In this document: positions 40,922 through 51,800 of the stretch, one piece after another
Layout of the letters: every line of letters begins with the position of its first letter
How positions within the stretch are numbered: position 1 is the stretch's first letter
Assembly (NCBI GenBank): GCA_021324115.1
Contig: JAJPJS010000016.1
Location: 1 to 64,000 of the forward strand
Direction of reading: 5' to 3'
Source of the DNA: Nitrososphaerota archaeon
GTDB taxonomy: Archaea > Thermoproteota > Nitrososphaeria > Conexivisphaerales > DTJL01
Length of the DNA stretch: 64,000 nt
Made by a program: the position numbers and the translations under genes
Notes under the pieces: model-generated
Database searches by the model: none
What the model saw: the letters and a program-made list of their open reading frames with translations, nothing else
Told to the model about the DNA's origin: nothing

Positions 40922-41631
40922 ACGCCATGTCTGACGACAGGGTTGTAATCGTGTGCGATGAAAGGGAAAGGGCCGGGGGCGTCCCACAGGAACTGGCTCA
41001 ACTCGGAGTTATCACCCGTTTTACCGTACTCCCGCTGGGGGATTACGTCGTGGCTCCCAGCACAGCGGTTGAAAGGAAGAGTGTGAGGGACTTCATATCG
41101 TCGCTGTATGACGGAAGGCTTTTTCGCCAGATAAATGAGCTCAAGAATACATACACAAACCACGTTCTCATCGTGGAGGGCGATCCCGCAGAGATATCAA
41201 GCATAGCGTACAACATAAAAAGTTACTACGGGGCGCTCTCTTCCGTAATACTCGACTTCAACACAAAAACCATCTTCACCCCCTCGCAGAGGGAGACCGC
41301 GCTCGCGCTGGACGCTATGGCCAGAAGGCTGACAAAAGTCAGGAGAGAAAAATGGACGACGATGTACCAGTCAAGGCCAAAATCTCATTCTCTGACCGGT
41401 CAGCAGGTTGACATAGTTTCTTCGCTGCCCGGTATCGGTCCAAACCTCGCAAAAAGGCTTCTCACCGCCTTCGGCTCGGTCAGGAACATCTTCACCGCTA
41501 CAAATACCCAGCTTGGAGGGGTGCCGGGTGTGGGAAACGCCAGGGCCGAAAGAATCATTCGGATTCTGACCTCTTCATACAAGGAAGGGGAGGAAGGCAC
41601 CCAGCTCAACCTGGAGCATGACGCAGACTGA
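40918..41631 (+). CDS. XPF/Hef-type structure-specific endonuclease without helicase
   Basis: A 237-residue nuclease. Residues 5-140 form the ERCC4 domain with VCDERERAG, LPLGDYVV and VERKSVRDF (the GDx-ERKxxxD catalytic motif). Residues 160-225 form a tandem helix-hairpin-helix (LPGIGPNLAKRLLTAFGS and VPGVGNARAERII). It is the short form, as in crenarchaeal XPF; the Hef helicase is missing. The GTG start overlaps the rfcL stop by 4 bp, and an ATG at 40927 is also possible. The tail QLNLEHD is not a good PIP box. Confidence 0.9.
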   Translation: MNAMSDDRVVIVCDERERAGGVPQELAQLGVITRFTVLPLGDYVVAPSTAVERKSVRDFISSLYDGRLFRQINELKNTYTNHVLIVEGDPAEISSIAYNIKSYYGALSSVILDFNTKTIFTPSQRETALALDAMARRLTKVRREKWTTMYQSRPKSHSLTGQQVDIVSSLPGIGPNLAKRLLTAFGSVRNIFTATNTQLGGVPGVGNARAERIIRILTSSYKEGEEGTQLNLEHDAD

Positions 41632-42796
41632 TCTCCTTTCGGAGAAGCTTCTCCAGACCGCTGCTGTACTGGAAGGCCCTCTTCGGGGCAAGTGCGAGCT
41701 GACGGGGCAACCCCAGCTCCATGGCTGTTTCCCTCAGCGGAGCTTTCCTGTAACCACCTACCACCCTTTCTTCCGGGGGGATCGAGTTCGCCGCGTTCAC
41801 CACCAGCCTGTCCAGGTATGGGAAAGAAGGCTCGCAACCTCCATCCCTTATGGCTTCGGCATCCCTTGCGAGCCCCTGGTAAAGGTGCTCGAAGTCATAC
41901 TCCATTGCGCGTGCCACCAGATCGGGTCTGGTGGCGATTTTTTCATACTTTGCATATCCCCCGAATAGCTCATCTGCGCCCTGACCGGCGATAAGCAACT
42001 CACATCCCTTTGAATATGCGGCCCGGGAAGCTAGCACGAAGCCCACACCTAGGGAGACATCCATCGGGGTGCGCCAGATCCTTGCCCCCTTTGAATATCT
42101 GATTACATCGGCGCAGATCCTCCGGTCTGCCGCAACTTCGACCAACTCTGCATCCAGCATCTCGGCGGCCTTTCTGGCTTCCGAGGGCTCACCATAACCT
42201 TCTGCAAATACAGTCACCAGCAATAGTTTAACTTCATCTTTCGAAACTTTCTTCGATAGAAAAGCCAGAAGCGAGCTATCAAGTCCACCGGAAAATGTCA
42301 CCCCCACCCTGCTCCTGCCTTTGATCCTTCTCTGTACGGCCAGCTCGAGACTATTGGCTAGGGAAGGTCTTTCCGCACTGTCGGGTTCATCTGGAGATGC
42401 GAGACGAAAGCTCGAGATACCTTTTTCACCGAGGCGCAGCGCCGTGTCCCCCGGTACGGCTTCGGTTGTTTGTATCCCATGAGTCTCCTGAATCCTGTTC
42501 GAAATCACATAATCATCACCATCGTGTCCGACAAAGAGTGGTCTGCTACCGGCGCAGTCCGTAAAAACAGCCAGTCCGCGGTCCTCATATCCGGCGGCAA
42601 CATAGTCGCCCACACCAGTTTCTTCGAGAAGGCGTCTTACTTCAAGCAGTGATGAAACGTTAGTTTTAATGCATTCACCCGAAGTGGAGTCATGCACCCA
42701 GATGCAATCTGTCGCAGGTTCGGTTTCAAAGCTCCATTTCCCGCCCAGAACACGGGAGAGTCTGATTGTTTTCGCGCGTGACGCACAGGGGACCAA
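41606..42796 (-). CDS. asparagine-synthase-like protein with degenerate glutaminase half
   Basis: A 396-residue protein. The C-terminal half has the ATP-pyrophosphatase loop VTFSGGLDSSLLAFL and LIAGQGADELFGGY, typical of AsnB/asparagine-synthase domains. The N-terminal half has the beta architecture of a class II glutaminase, but there is no Cys at position 2 (MVPC start), so glutamine hydrolysis is unlikely. It is also shorter than AsnB (about 500-600). It may use ammonia or perform another amidation. Its 3' end overlaps the convergent XPF gene by 26 bp. Confidence 0.8.
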   Translation of the reverse strand: MVPCASRAKTIRLSRVLGGKWSFETEPATDCIWVHDSTSGECIKTNVSSLLEVRRLLEETGVGDYVAAGYEDRGLAVFTDCAGSRPLFVGHDGDDYVISNRIQETHGIQTTEAVPGDTALRLGEKGISSFRLASPDEPDSAERPSLANSLELAVQRRIKGRSRVGVTFSGGLDSSLLAFLSKKVSKDEVKLLLVTVFAEGYGEPSEARKAAEMLDAELVEVAADRRICADVIRYSKGARIWRTPMDVSLGVGFVLASRAAYSKGCELLIAGQGADELFGGYAKYEKIATRPDLVARAMEYDFEHLYQGLARDAEAIRDGGCEPSFPYLDRLVVNAANSIPPEERVVGGYRKAPLRETAMELGLPRQLALAPKRAFQYSSGLEKLLRKEISLRHAPG

Positions 42797-42867
42797 TTAC
42801 ATTACTCAGCTCTCGCTTTGCGAGTGCGCGGTGTAGCCCTTCAGGAGGATTAAAATCGAATCGTATT

Positions 42868-45039
42868 TCAATCCAGTCTTTCCTGCTCCGTTGCCACACG
42901 GGATGTGAGCTCCTCGGCCTGCTTCTTGATCCTGTTGGCCACCACTTCCCCTATTCTCTGCACTCTGGCGAGGTCTCCTACACGTGCATTGGCTATTGCC
43001 GAGATGCTCTTGAAACCCGCATTGAACAGATTCCTTGCCCTGACCCTCCCCACGCCTTCCAGACTCACAAGAGGAATCAGCTCCGGTTTGACCCCCATCG
43101 CCACTCTTAGCCTCAGGAGGTCAATGACGCGCGAAGTTCTCTTCATTCCTTCGAGTTTTGCGAGTTCCCTGAAGCTATAACAGAGCCACTCCGCCATCTC
43201 GACGCTCCTGTGCAGGTCTCCTGGTTCTACCCCGTATAGTTCGAATATGACTCCATCAGAAGTTTCATTCATCCATGCACTGAGCACCATCAGGCTCCTT
43301 GCCCAGTCCTCCTCCATAGGCAGAAGTAGCCTGCTACCATGCGCCTCTTCGAAGGCCTCGTACTCGGGCTGGTCCTTTGCCCTCAGCTGCATCTTTGGAC
43401 CGAAATCAGGCGAAGCTATGACCGCTTCGAGGTAGCCCAGGGAAAGGTCTTCATCTGTGTCACCGGTTTTACCCAACAGCTTCGTAAAGAAGAGACCCGT
43501 CTCGGGGTCGATGTAGAGTGTCGCGATTCTCTTTCCCAGCCGCGTTGGTTTCAGGACGCCCCCTTCATCTGACACCAGCAGATTCTTCAGCAGATATTCA
43601 AGGGAAGCTTCAAGCTTTTCTGCCACAGATTCTTCGCCTGTCTGCTTCGCAAGAAGCGTGTTCATGAAGAAGTCCCTCAACTCTCTTTCTGTCGTTTTTG
43701 AGGATGTTGCGATCACACCAAGTGTGTGTTTTCTGAACGTAGATGAGGCGTAAAGCTGGGAGCGTATGGCTTCTGGAACTCCCTTGACATAAACATCGAA
43801 GAACGCCCTCATCTCATCTTCATCATGGGCAAGAAGGACGGCTTCTCCATAGCTGTCGTATTTCGGCCTACCGGCTCTTCCGGACATCTGCTTGTAGTCC
43901 ATTACCTCGATGGGCCGGTTCATCCCCAGGTTCGAGTCGTACCTGTTAACGCTTGCGAGAATCACCCTCCTGGCTGGAAGGTTCACGCCTGCAGACACGG
44001 TGGGTGTCGCGAAGAGTATCTTGACCCTGCCCTCCTTGAATTCCTTCTCCACTATCCGTCTGTGGGCTGCGGCGAGGCCAGCATGGTGAAATGCAACGCC
44101 GCTGACCACGCAATCTCTAAGCATCCTGCTTATTGCAGTCTCTTCCGCCCCCGATAGTATCTCCGAACCTGCTTCCCTTAGCCGGGCAAGTTCGTCAAAA
44201 CTGAGCAACCGACTCACCAGCTTCGTAGCGCCGAGTGCGAGAGCAACAGCCCTCTTCCTGGTTTCTGCAAACACCAGCGATTGACCACCATTTCTTACCG
44301 CATCCAGGGCTATCCCGGTTGGGGTCAGACCTTCCCCCGCCGGCACCTCAAAGTAGCTACCATCGGAGAAGTAGATCTTGCCCTGGTAGGCGACGCCCTC
44401 CTTCAGCGGTACCGGCCTCCAGTTCAGACTCACATGACTTGCCCCCAGCCATTCTGCAATCTGAGCCCCGTTCTGAACCGTGGCCGATAGGGCAAGAATC
44501 TGGGCATTGGGATTCATCGTCTTTACCTTCGCTACGACTATTTCAAGCGTGGCCCCCCTTTCCTTGTCACCCAGCAGGTGCACTTCATCTATTATGAAAA
44601 GACTGAACCTCCTCACCCACTCCGGCTTCTGCCTTGTAAGAGAGTCGAATTTCTCATTCGTGAGTATCAGGACGTCTGCCGACAGCAGGCTCTCACCGGC
44701 TGAATCGAAATCGCCTGTCGAAACCATTATTCTTGGCCTCTTTCCGTTCGGTCTGGTTGCCTCCTCGAGTACCTGAAACTCTTCAAATTTTTCATAAGCG
44801 AGTGCTCTGAGGGGGGCCAGGTAAGCTACCCTTCCAGATGATTCACCAAGCACCTTTCCTGCAGCAAGCATGGCAACAAGCGTCTTTCCGCTGGCCGTCG
44901 GAGTAGACAGAAGCAGGTTCTTTCCTTCGAGCAGCCCGGCCCTCACGGCCTCTTCCTGAGTGGGATACAGCTCTCTGTAACCCTGCTCGGTCAACTTTTC
45001 CTTGAGTGTCCTTGGTACGGCCAGCTCGAATATTTGCAT
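42868..45039 (-). CDS. hel308: Hel308-type Ski2 DNA helicase
   Basis: A 723-residue superfamily 2 helicase acting on stalled forks with 3'-5' polarity. Q/motif I is LYPTQEEAVRAGLLEGKNLLLSTPTASGKT, motif II is FIIDEVHLLG, and motif III is ALSATVQN. Motif IV-VI are FATPTVSAGVNLPARRVIL and QMSGRAGRPKYDSYGEAVLLA. A winged helix and the ratchet domain follow. The C-terminal HhH-like region is LVSLEGVGRVRARNLFNAGF. Stand-alone gene. Confidence 0.94.
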   Translation of the reverse strand: MQIFELAVPRTLKEKLTEQGYRELYPTQEEAVRAGLLEGKNLLLSTPTASGKTLVAMLAAGKVLGESSGRVAYLAPLRALAYEKFEEFQVLEEATRPNGKRPRIMVSTGDFDSAGESLLSADVLILTNEKFDSLTRQKPEWVRRFSLFIIDEVHLLGDKERGATLEIVVAKVKTMNPNAQILALSATVQNGAQIAEWLGASHVSLNWRPVPLKEGVAYQGKIYFSDGSYFEVPAGEGLTPTGIALDAVRNGGQSLVFAETRKRAVALALGATKLVSRLLSFDELARLREAGSEILSGAEETAISRMLRDCVVSGVAFHHAGLAAAHRRIVEKEFKEGRVKILFATPTVSAGVNLPARRVILASVNRYDSNLGMNRPIEVMDYKQMSGRAGRPKYDSYGEAVLLAHDEDEMRAFFDVYVKGVPEAIRSQLYASSTFRKHTLGVIATSSKTTERELRDFFMNTLLAKQTGEESVAEKLEASLEYLLKNLLVSDEGGVLKPTRLGKRIATLYIDPETGLFFTKLLGKTGDTDEDLSLGYLEAVIASPDFGPKMQLRAKDQPEYEAFEEAHGSRLLLPMEEDWARSLMVLSAWMNETSDGVIFELYGVEPGDLHRSVEMAEWLCYSFRELAKLEGMKRTSRVIDLLRLRVAMGVKPELIPLVSLEGVGRVRARNLFNAGFKSISAIANARVGDLARVQRIGEVVANRIKKQAEELTSRVATEQERLD

Positions 45040-45157
45040 GATGTCAGCCGTCAGGAGTCGGGGTATCCACCTTTAAACTCGACTCGCAAGCCGTGAAACC
45101 AGTTGCTGGAGCCGCACAGGAGCTACCTTTTTTTACTCAGGTGGTAGAAGTCCCGAC

Positions 45158-45733
45158 ATGGATGAGAACGAATGGGCAGATCGCCTCATGTCTCAAGAAA
45201 GGCGGGAATGGCAGAATCCGGACGCGATAATTTCTAGGCTCGGCATGAGGAAGGGAAACATCATAGCTGACCTGGGTTGTGGTCCAGGCTTCTTCACGAT
45301 ACCGATAGCAAAGGCCGTGTGTCCGGAGGGTCACGTCTACGCGGTCGATTCGAGCAGCACTATGCTTGAACACCTGCGCAGAAATGTAAGGAAGGGCAGC
45401 CATGCCCCCATAAGCTGCCTGACACTTGTGCAGAGGGATGTCACGGACACCGGCATACCGGATGAACGGGTGAATTTTTCTTTCTTCGCCAACGTACTCC
45501 ACGATGTGGAGAACAGGCATTCGTTCTGGAACGAGGTGAGGAGAATAACTGTGAGCGGAGGCTTTGTGGTGAATATAGACTGGAAAAAGGAGGAAATGGA
45601 GGGAGGCCCGCCGATATCGATTCGCCTCGAGAAAGGCGAAGTGATCAAGGAGGCAGCAACGGAGCATCTGGAATTTTTGAAGGATTTCGAATGTGGGAAG
45701 ATGCACTATGGGCTTCTCTTCAGAAAATCCTGA
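45158..45733 (+). CDS. class I SAM-dependent methyltransferase
   Basis: A 191-residue methyltransferase. Motif I is IIADLGCGPGFFTIPIAKAV, the acidic end of strand 2 is VYAVDSSSTMLEHL, and motif IV is VNFSFFANVLHDV. The fold resembles the UbiE/ArsM-type small-molecule group, but the three Cys of ArsM are absent. The substrate is unknown. An AGGTGG lies upstream of the ATG. A run of seven Ts after hel308 separates the two genes. Confidence 0.88.
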   Translation: MDENEWADRLMSQERREWQNPDAIISRLGMRKGNIIADLGCGPGFFTIPIAKAVCPEGHVYAVDSSSTMLEHLRRNVRKGSHAPISCLTLVQRDVTDTGIPDERVNFSFFANVLHDVENRHSFWNEVRRITVSGGFVVNIDWKKEEMEGGPPISIRLEKGEVIKEAATEHLEFLKDFECGKMHYGLLFRKS

Positions 45734-45769
45734 AATATTAAATCGAACAGATTCGTTTTTCCGTTCGAC

Positions 45770-46039
45770 TTAGAATCCGAGAACGACCAGGATGATCACG
45801 ATTATCAGCACAGAAGCGAGCAGGTACGCCACCAGGCGTTTCCCCGACCCTCTGCGCTGCTCCGGGTGCGTGCCTTTCTCGTGGTAGCCGCTGTGGTAGT
45901 CGCCCCAGTAAAACGATGGAGTTGCAGAGGGGGCAGAAAGAGGAGCAGCCTCCTGCTTGTGAGATTCGCCACACCTGCGAAGATGTCTTTCAAACTTCCT
46001 GTCGCTTATCTCCTTGTGGCACTTCGGACAAATGGGCAT
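45770..46039 (-). CDS. tail-anchored zinc-finger membrane protein
   Basis: An 89-residue protein. The N-terminus is a C2HC-type zinc finger (MPICPKCHKEISDRKFERHLRRC). A Pro/Ser/His-rich linker (about 30-60) follows, then one C-terminal transmembrane helix (VAYLLASVLIIVIILVVLGF) ending the protein. The finger is predicted to face the cytosol. It is convergent with the methyltransferase and downstream of the proton ATPase, pointing away. No function known. Confidence 0.7.
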   Translation of the reverse strand: MPICPKCHKEISDRKFERHLRRCGESHKQEAAPLSAPSATPSFYWGDYHSGYHEKGTHPEQRRGSGKRLVAYLLASVLIIVIILVVLGF

Positions 46040-46141
46040 TTCAAGGTCGATAGAGCCCCGGCAGCATTATTATTCCTTTCCTCAGATTCGGCGCACGAGA
46101 AACACCATCGTAGATACATTCCGACTGGTCTTTGGCGGGTG

Positions 46142-48601
46142 CTATTTTGTTAACCCATACTTCTTCATAAGCGTGACTTTGAAGAAATTGTTGATCATCA
46201 ATGTGAAAAGCAGCATGAAGACGACCGTGAGCAGCAGTTGTTCCACTTCGATGGGCGGAAATCCAGGGAAGCCGAATAGAACGAGCGCTCCGACAGCAAT
46301 CATGTCCAGACCCATCGAGAGAAGCAGTATTTTGCTGGGTCTGGACCTCCAGAAATTCCCCCTTTCCCTTACGATAAGGACGGTAAAGATGCCCTGGTAG
46401 AACAGAGCCGCGAACATGAGTGTGTTCAGTCTACCTATATCACCAGTAAGACCGAAAACCTTCAGGGCGATAAATAACATTCCAAACATCTCGAGCACGG
46501 ACAATACACCCAGCCAAATGCCTACTTTGGCCAGCGAGGAAACCTTCCACCTGTCGGGCTGACCGGACCACCTTACCGTGTCGGTGGCTATTGATATCGT
46601 TACAAAATCAATGGAGAAGAGGAGCAGGACGACGTCAAGTGCTGAAACCACATAGACGCCGGTTATCAAGAACGCAACGGCGATAAAGACTGCGACTTGA
46701 AACGTTTTTACGATCTTGTTAATCGTCCATGTCACTATCCTCTGATATATCATGCGACCTATTCTTACCAGGTCCACGATACCGGAAAGTCCCTCTTCCG
46801 TCAGCACCACGCTGGCCGCCCCCTTGGCCACATCTGTAGCCGTGCTGACGGCTATTCCAACCTCTGCCTGCTTCAGTGCGGCCGCATCGTTTATGCCATC
46901 GCCGGTCATCCCCGTGATATGGCCAGCCGTCTGCAAACTCTTCACAATCATGTATTTGTCCTCGGGGTAGATTTCTGCGAAACCCGAAGAACTGGCGGCC
47001 AGCCTGGCAGCCGCCTTTTCGTCCCCCTGAAACCTGGTTCTCAGGTCCGATGCACGCAGGATAGAGTCGCCGAGCCCGACCTCTTTGCCAACCTCGCGCG
47101 CGACGGGAAGGGCATCACCCGTCAACATCTTTACAGATATGCCTAGCTCCTTAAGCTTGGATATTAGGCTCTTTGAATCTGGACGAGGCATATCGTAAAG
47201 GCCAACGAGGCCGCAGAGTCTGTACCCGCTGTCATTTGTTCCCAGGATAGCCACCGCAATAGCCCTGTAACCCTTCGCTGCAAGGGAGTCCATATCACCC
47301 TGCACCAGTGTCCGGTCCATCCCTTCGCACGACTGTAAAACTGTCTCAACCGAACCCTTCACCACCCTGAACCTATCTCCAGTCTGCGAAACCACCACGG
47401 CCTCCGTCTTTCTTGTGCTCGGGTCAAATGGAACGAACTCCTCCTGCCTGTAAGTCTTTATTGGCAGCCCTCTTTCTCTGGCAGCGGATACAAATGCTTC
47501 ATCAATCGGGTCTTTGTTTGCCTCCTGTGAAGCAGTGGCACCGAAGATGATAACATCTTCCTCCCGGAATCCGTTGTAGGCCACCACCTGCGCGACCGAA
47601 ACCCTGTTCATTGTTATTGTACCTGTCTTGTCCGCGCACAGAACATCCATTGATGCGGCATCTTCTGAAGCACTCAATCTTGTCACAAGCACACCCTTTT
47701 TCGAAAGCTCGAGCGAGCCGTACGCCATACTCACGGTGAACATGGCGGGAAGCGCGACGGGTACGGCAAATACGATCAGCACAAGAATCAGGGGAACGAC
47801 TTGAAGGATGTACTCCCCTCTGATGTATGAGACAAAAAGAACAGCCACGGCCATGGTTCCGACCATCGCAAGCAACCATTCGACCACCCGGGAGGTCACT
47901 TCCTCCATGTGGAGCTTTGGTCGAGCAGTCTGGACAAGTTGCGTGGTTCTCCCATAGAGGGTACTTACACCTGTGGCGACCACCACGCCTGTCGCCTCTC
48001 CTCTTCTCACCACACTGCCCGAATAGATAACCGCATTCAGTCCCTTCTCTGAATCCATTGATTCGCCTGTGAGGGCGGATTCATCAACACTCAGATTCTG
48101 GTCAACAATAAGCTTGACATCCGCCGGCACGTAGTCCCCCGCCCTCACCCTGACTATGTCCCCGGGTACCACGTCATGTGCTCTTACACTTGTCCAGCGC
48201 CCATTCCTTTTCACTCTGGCCGTCACTTCGAGCCTGCTCTTCAGCATCTCGACCGCCTTCGATGCCCTCTGCTCCTGGACCAGACCTATTATCGAATTAA
48301 GCACCAGAAGGGCTGCGATCACATAGACATCGACGTACCTGTGCAAAAGGTAAGATACCACGATGGTCAGTTCCAACATCCAAGCAGTCAATCCCCAGAA
48401 CTTTTTACCAAAGGTACGGATGATGCTTTCCTTCTTCTCGGGGATGTCATTACTCCCATACCTCCGCACCCTTTCCTTTACCTCGGCGTCACTTAGACCA
48501 AATTCGGGGTCCACCTGGAGCATCTTGAGCACCTCTTCGTAGGAGTTCTTGACATATGTTTTTACGGCTGGTCCACTGCTCCGGCGTCCTTCCGATCCCA
48601 C
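46142..48601 (-). CDS. P-type (P3A) proton-pumping ATPase
   Basis: An 819-residue P-type ATPase with ten helices. TGES is the actuator motif (178-181). The phosphorylated Asp is Asp324 in DKTGT. TGDG (MTGDGINDAAALK) is the hinge motif. AVPVALPAMFTV in helix 4 is the PVALPA signature of P3A proton pumps. The helix-6 segment LLLFSIDFVTISIATD contains the proton-linked Asp. Such pumps, found in Thermoplasma and Methanocaldococcus, expel H+ to hold a near-neutral cytosol. The start is GTG. No subunit partner is adjacent. Confidence 0.93.
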   Translation of the reverse strand: MGSEGRRSSGPAVKTYVKNSYEEVLKMLQVDPEFGLSDAEVKERVRRYGSNDIPEKKESIIRTFGKKFWGLTAWMLELTIVVSYLLHRYVDVYVIAALLVLNSIIGLVQEQRASKAVEMLKSRLEVTARVKRNGRWTSVRAHDVVPGDIVRVRAGDYVPADVKLIVDQNLSVDESALTGESMDSEKGLNAVIYSGSVVRRGEATGVVVATGVSTLYGRTTQLVQTARPKLHMEEVTSRVVEWLLAMVGTMAVAVLFVSYIRGEYILQVVPLILVLIVFAVPVALPAMFTVSMAYGSLELSKKGVLVTRLSASEDAASMDVLCADKTGTITMNRVSVAQVVAYNGFREEDVIIFGATASQEANKDPIDEAFVSAARERGLPIKTYRQEEFVPFDPSTRKTEAVVVSQTGDRFRVVKGSVETVLQSCEGMDRTLVQGDMDSLAAKGYRAIAVAILGTNDSGYRLCGLVGLYDMPRPDSKSLISKLKELGISVKMLTGDALPVAREVGKEVGLGDSILRASDLRTRFQGDEKAAARLAASSSGFAEIYPEDKYMIVKSLQTAGHITGMTGDGINDAAALKQAEVGIAVSTATDVAKGAASVVLTEEGLSGIVDLVRIGRMIYQRIVTWTINKIVKTFQVAVFIAVAFLITGVYVVSALDVVLLLFSIDFVTISIATDTVRWSGQPDRWKVSSLAKVGIWLGVLSVLEMFGMLFIALKVFGLTGDIGRLNTLMFAALFYQGIFTVLIVRERGNFWRSRPSKILLLSMGLDMIAVGALVLFGFPGFPPIEVEQLLLTVVFMLLFTLMINNFFKVTLMKKYGLTK

Positions 48602-48828
48602 TTTGCCTATCCCGCCGGGAGCTCTGCATCAACTCGTTTATACGCACAGGGAGGTTAGCAGGAAAAACTTCAACCCGCCGAAACCTATGAATGATTGGAA
48701 TAAAGAATCTGTTGGGATATGCCAAGCATCGAATTTCCATGCAGTGCTAGACGATTAATTTGGGCAGACATTCCAATCAATAAAGCAAACAATTTTTTCT
48801 GTTGGCCCTAATAAGATCATGTCTGAAA

Positions 48829-51800
48829 TCAGGATATCCGGCTGTAGTGGTTCGGCCTAACTTCGTATATCTGGCCCAGCTTGTAGAGGCTGTTTATCAT
48901 CTTTCTTGCATCCTCAACCTTGGCGTACTTCCCGGTCTTCATCAAGGCTTCTATGAATTTTTCCAGCGACACGGCCACCCTGTCGGGTCCCTGCAGCTCC
49001 TTGAAGATACTCATCGCCTGTTCCATAAGATTTCTTTCCGTGGACGACCTGCCTGCGAGAACTCCAGAATCAACTTTTCCACTTTTCACATCCACACCCA
49101 CTGTACCAAGCATTCTCCTTATCAGTGCAATCGCGGCAAGCGCATCTTCCTCAAGCACCCTGTCCCTCAGAAGCACCCGGGCCCTGGAGGTGGCAAGCCT
49201 GATCATGGACTCTAACTGCCTGGGGGTGACGGCTATCATGTTGTCCTGGGCACCCATCGTCCTCATTTCGAGGTAGAACTCGAGAAGTTTCGATTCCGCC
49301 TCCGCGGTCAACACCGGTTCGATCTTTTTGCAGTAAACAATGTACTTCCTTAAGAGCTCGAAGTCTATCGGCGGGGGTGTGACGAACTGCCGGGACCTGT
49401 GGGTTTGCAGGATGTGAGAGGCGAGTCTCTCATCGACCTGTCTGTCTGGCATGTCCTTCTCGATGAAGATTATATCGAATCTTGAGAGTAACGGTATTGG
49501 CAGGTTGACGTTCTCATAGATATTCTTGTAAGCGTCGTACCTTCCAAGCACAGGGTTTGCAGCAGCGACTATCGAAGTTCTTGCGTTCAGAGTAGCAACT
49601 ATCCCCCCTTTTGCTACAGATACAGTGTTGTGGAGAATGAGGTCATCTGACACAAAGTTGTGGAAAGGCTCGACGGTGATATCGTATACCCAGTCCGTCC
49701 TGAGAGGGCCGTCATTCCTTACAATTTCTATATCCTGGACTTCGACCAGTCCTAGTGAATCACCAGCTTCATCGACCCGGTCCACCAAATCGCTGCCGAG
49801 GAAACCGCCTTCTTTGTGCTCAATCGAAACTGTAATCGCCCGGAGCCTGTAAGCCTTTGGGCCTGCTTGTGGGGAAGCAAGGCATGGGGCGAGTTCTCCC
49901 CTGATGACCCGCTCAGCTGGAACGGTAGACACGCGCCCATTCCTGAATACGAACACAGGATGCTCCGGGGTTACAATAATGTCAATCCCGTTGTTGTACT
50001 TGATCCTGACGAACCTGTTGGGCGCTTCATGTCTGCTTACTCTGTCGATTTTCACAACAACTTCCTTTAAGCTGGAAAAATCATACGTGAGAACTTCCTC
50101 ACCTGACTGCAATGGAAGAATCTGGCATCTTATCCCCTCCACCACGTTCAACGGGAAGTTCCTGAATTTCTCCTCGACAAACTCACCTATGCTAATCCTC
50201 TGCCCCGACGCCAGACGTACTTTGGTCGACGGATGGTACGACTGTTGTTCCATCACTTCGTGCAAGACACTTCTGTCCTCAGGCCTCATCTTATCAAATT
50301 CATCTATGCAGGCTATTCCCAGGTCAGCCAGAACAACAGCTCCGGCTTCAAGCATCATTAGACCGGATTTGTCCTTGACCACTGCAGCAGTGTTATGAAC
50401 AAGGAAGCCTTCAGCCATGAAAGAGTGTCCACCCTCGATGGTCAGGTCGTAAACCGTCGACCCCTCCTCCTCTGTTACAGACTCAATTTCATCAACGATA
50501 AAGTTGGGACCAACCATCACATACTCTTGCATGTCTCTGTTCATGCCGGATTCAATTAGCCGAGTGAGCTTCTCTCTCTTTTTCGGGCTGCTGAACCCTA
50601 TTTTTTCAGCGAAGGTCGAAAGAGACGTCCTGTCCCGGATTCGCACCTTCGGCTTGGCATTTTCCTCAGAACTATCGGAGGCGGCGCGGAGTTCTGAAAC
50701 AATGCCGAATCTCTGCAGTGCGAGGATCAACTGGCGGGCGAATGTTCTGTTGGGGGCGCTGTATTCTATACCCCCACCAAAGGAGATTTCAGCTCCGCCA
50801 TCATACAGACCGCGGAGAAAGCTTCCAAGCTGATGCTCGGGGGCTGATACGATGCCCCCGTCCAGTTCCAGTTCATCGTTGGACTGTTTCCCGCCAGTTA
50901 TCACAGACAGTAACCTTTTCGCCAATGAACCGGGAATGTCAATCAAAAACTCTCTAGGGCGGGTCAGTTTTGTCCCTGGCTCTAATCCGAAAGATTCCTT
51001 GAACATCAGCCTGTATCTTCCGCATTCCTCTGCATCCTTTGTTCGTATCAAGAAACGTTCGTCCGAAGCCTCAAGCCTCTCTTTTTCGAACCAGGAATTG
51101 CAGACCAGACCAGATAGGTAGAGCAGAGAATCCGGTTCAGAAGGTACTTCAAACACTCGCCGGGTTTTGCCTGTATTGTACCGTACCTTTTTCACACAAG
51201 CCCATGGCTCGGCAAAGTCTTCCAACCCACACCCCTTCCAGGCTGACTTCAACTCCTTGTATGACATTTTCCGTTTCCTGTGCCCAAAAACAGCAGTTGC
51301 ATCATCATTGACAAGCGGGTTCTTCTCCGCACCTCTTAGGGCAGGCTTTAGAATCCTGAGCAGCTCCACCTGCTTCTTCAATTCCACTTCATCCTCATCT
51401 CTGAAGAACCTTTCAAGACTGAAAGGAAGTTCTGCTCCAGGTATGTAACGTGCAATCAAGGGACGGTCGCCTGGTCGAATTTCGCTCCCCCTCTTCCAGT
51501 AGAGGCAACCGTCGGCTGGACGATAAAACCCGAGTTTTGTTTCGGGGGTAATAGCCAACTCCCTGCCGAGCCTGGTTCTAACTCTCACCAGGCGTTCGGC
51601 CTGGAGGCGGTAGTACTGCTTCGCATGCCCATACACAAGGGCTTCAGGCTTCAGCAGGCCGGTCGAGACTAGCCCAGCGTTTTCGCCGACCAGTATTTGC
51701 ACTTCTTTAAGGGCAGGGCTCACGACTTCGGAGGTCTGGGGGTGCAAAGCTACCACTTCCCCTCCCTCCAGCCTTTTCTCATCATTTGCAAGATTGCGCT

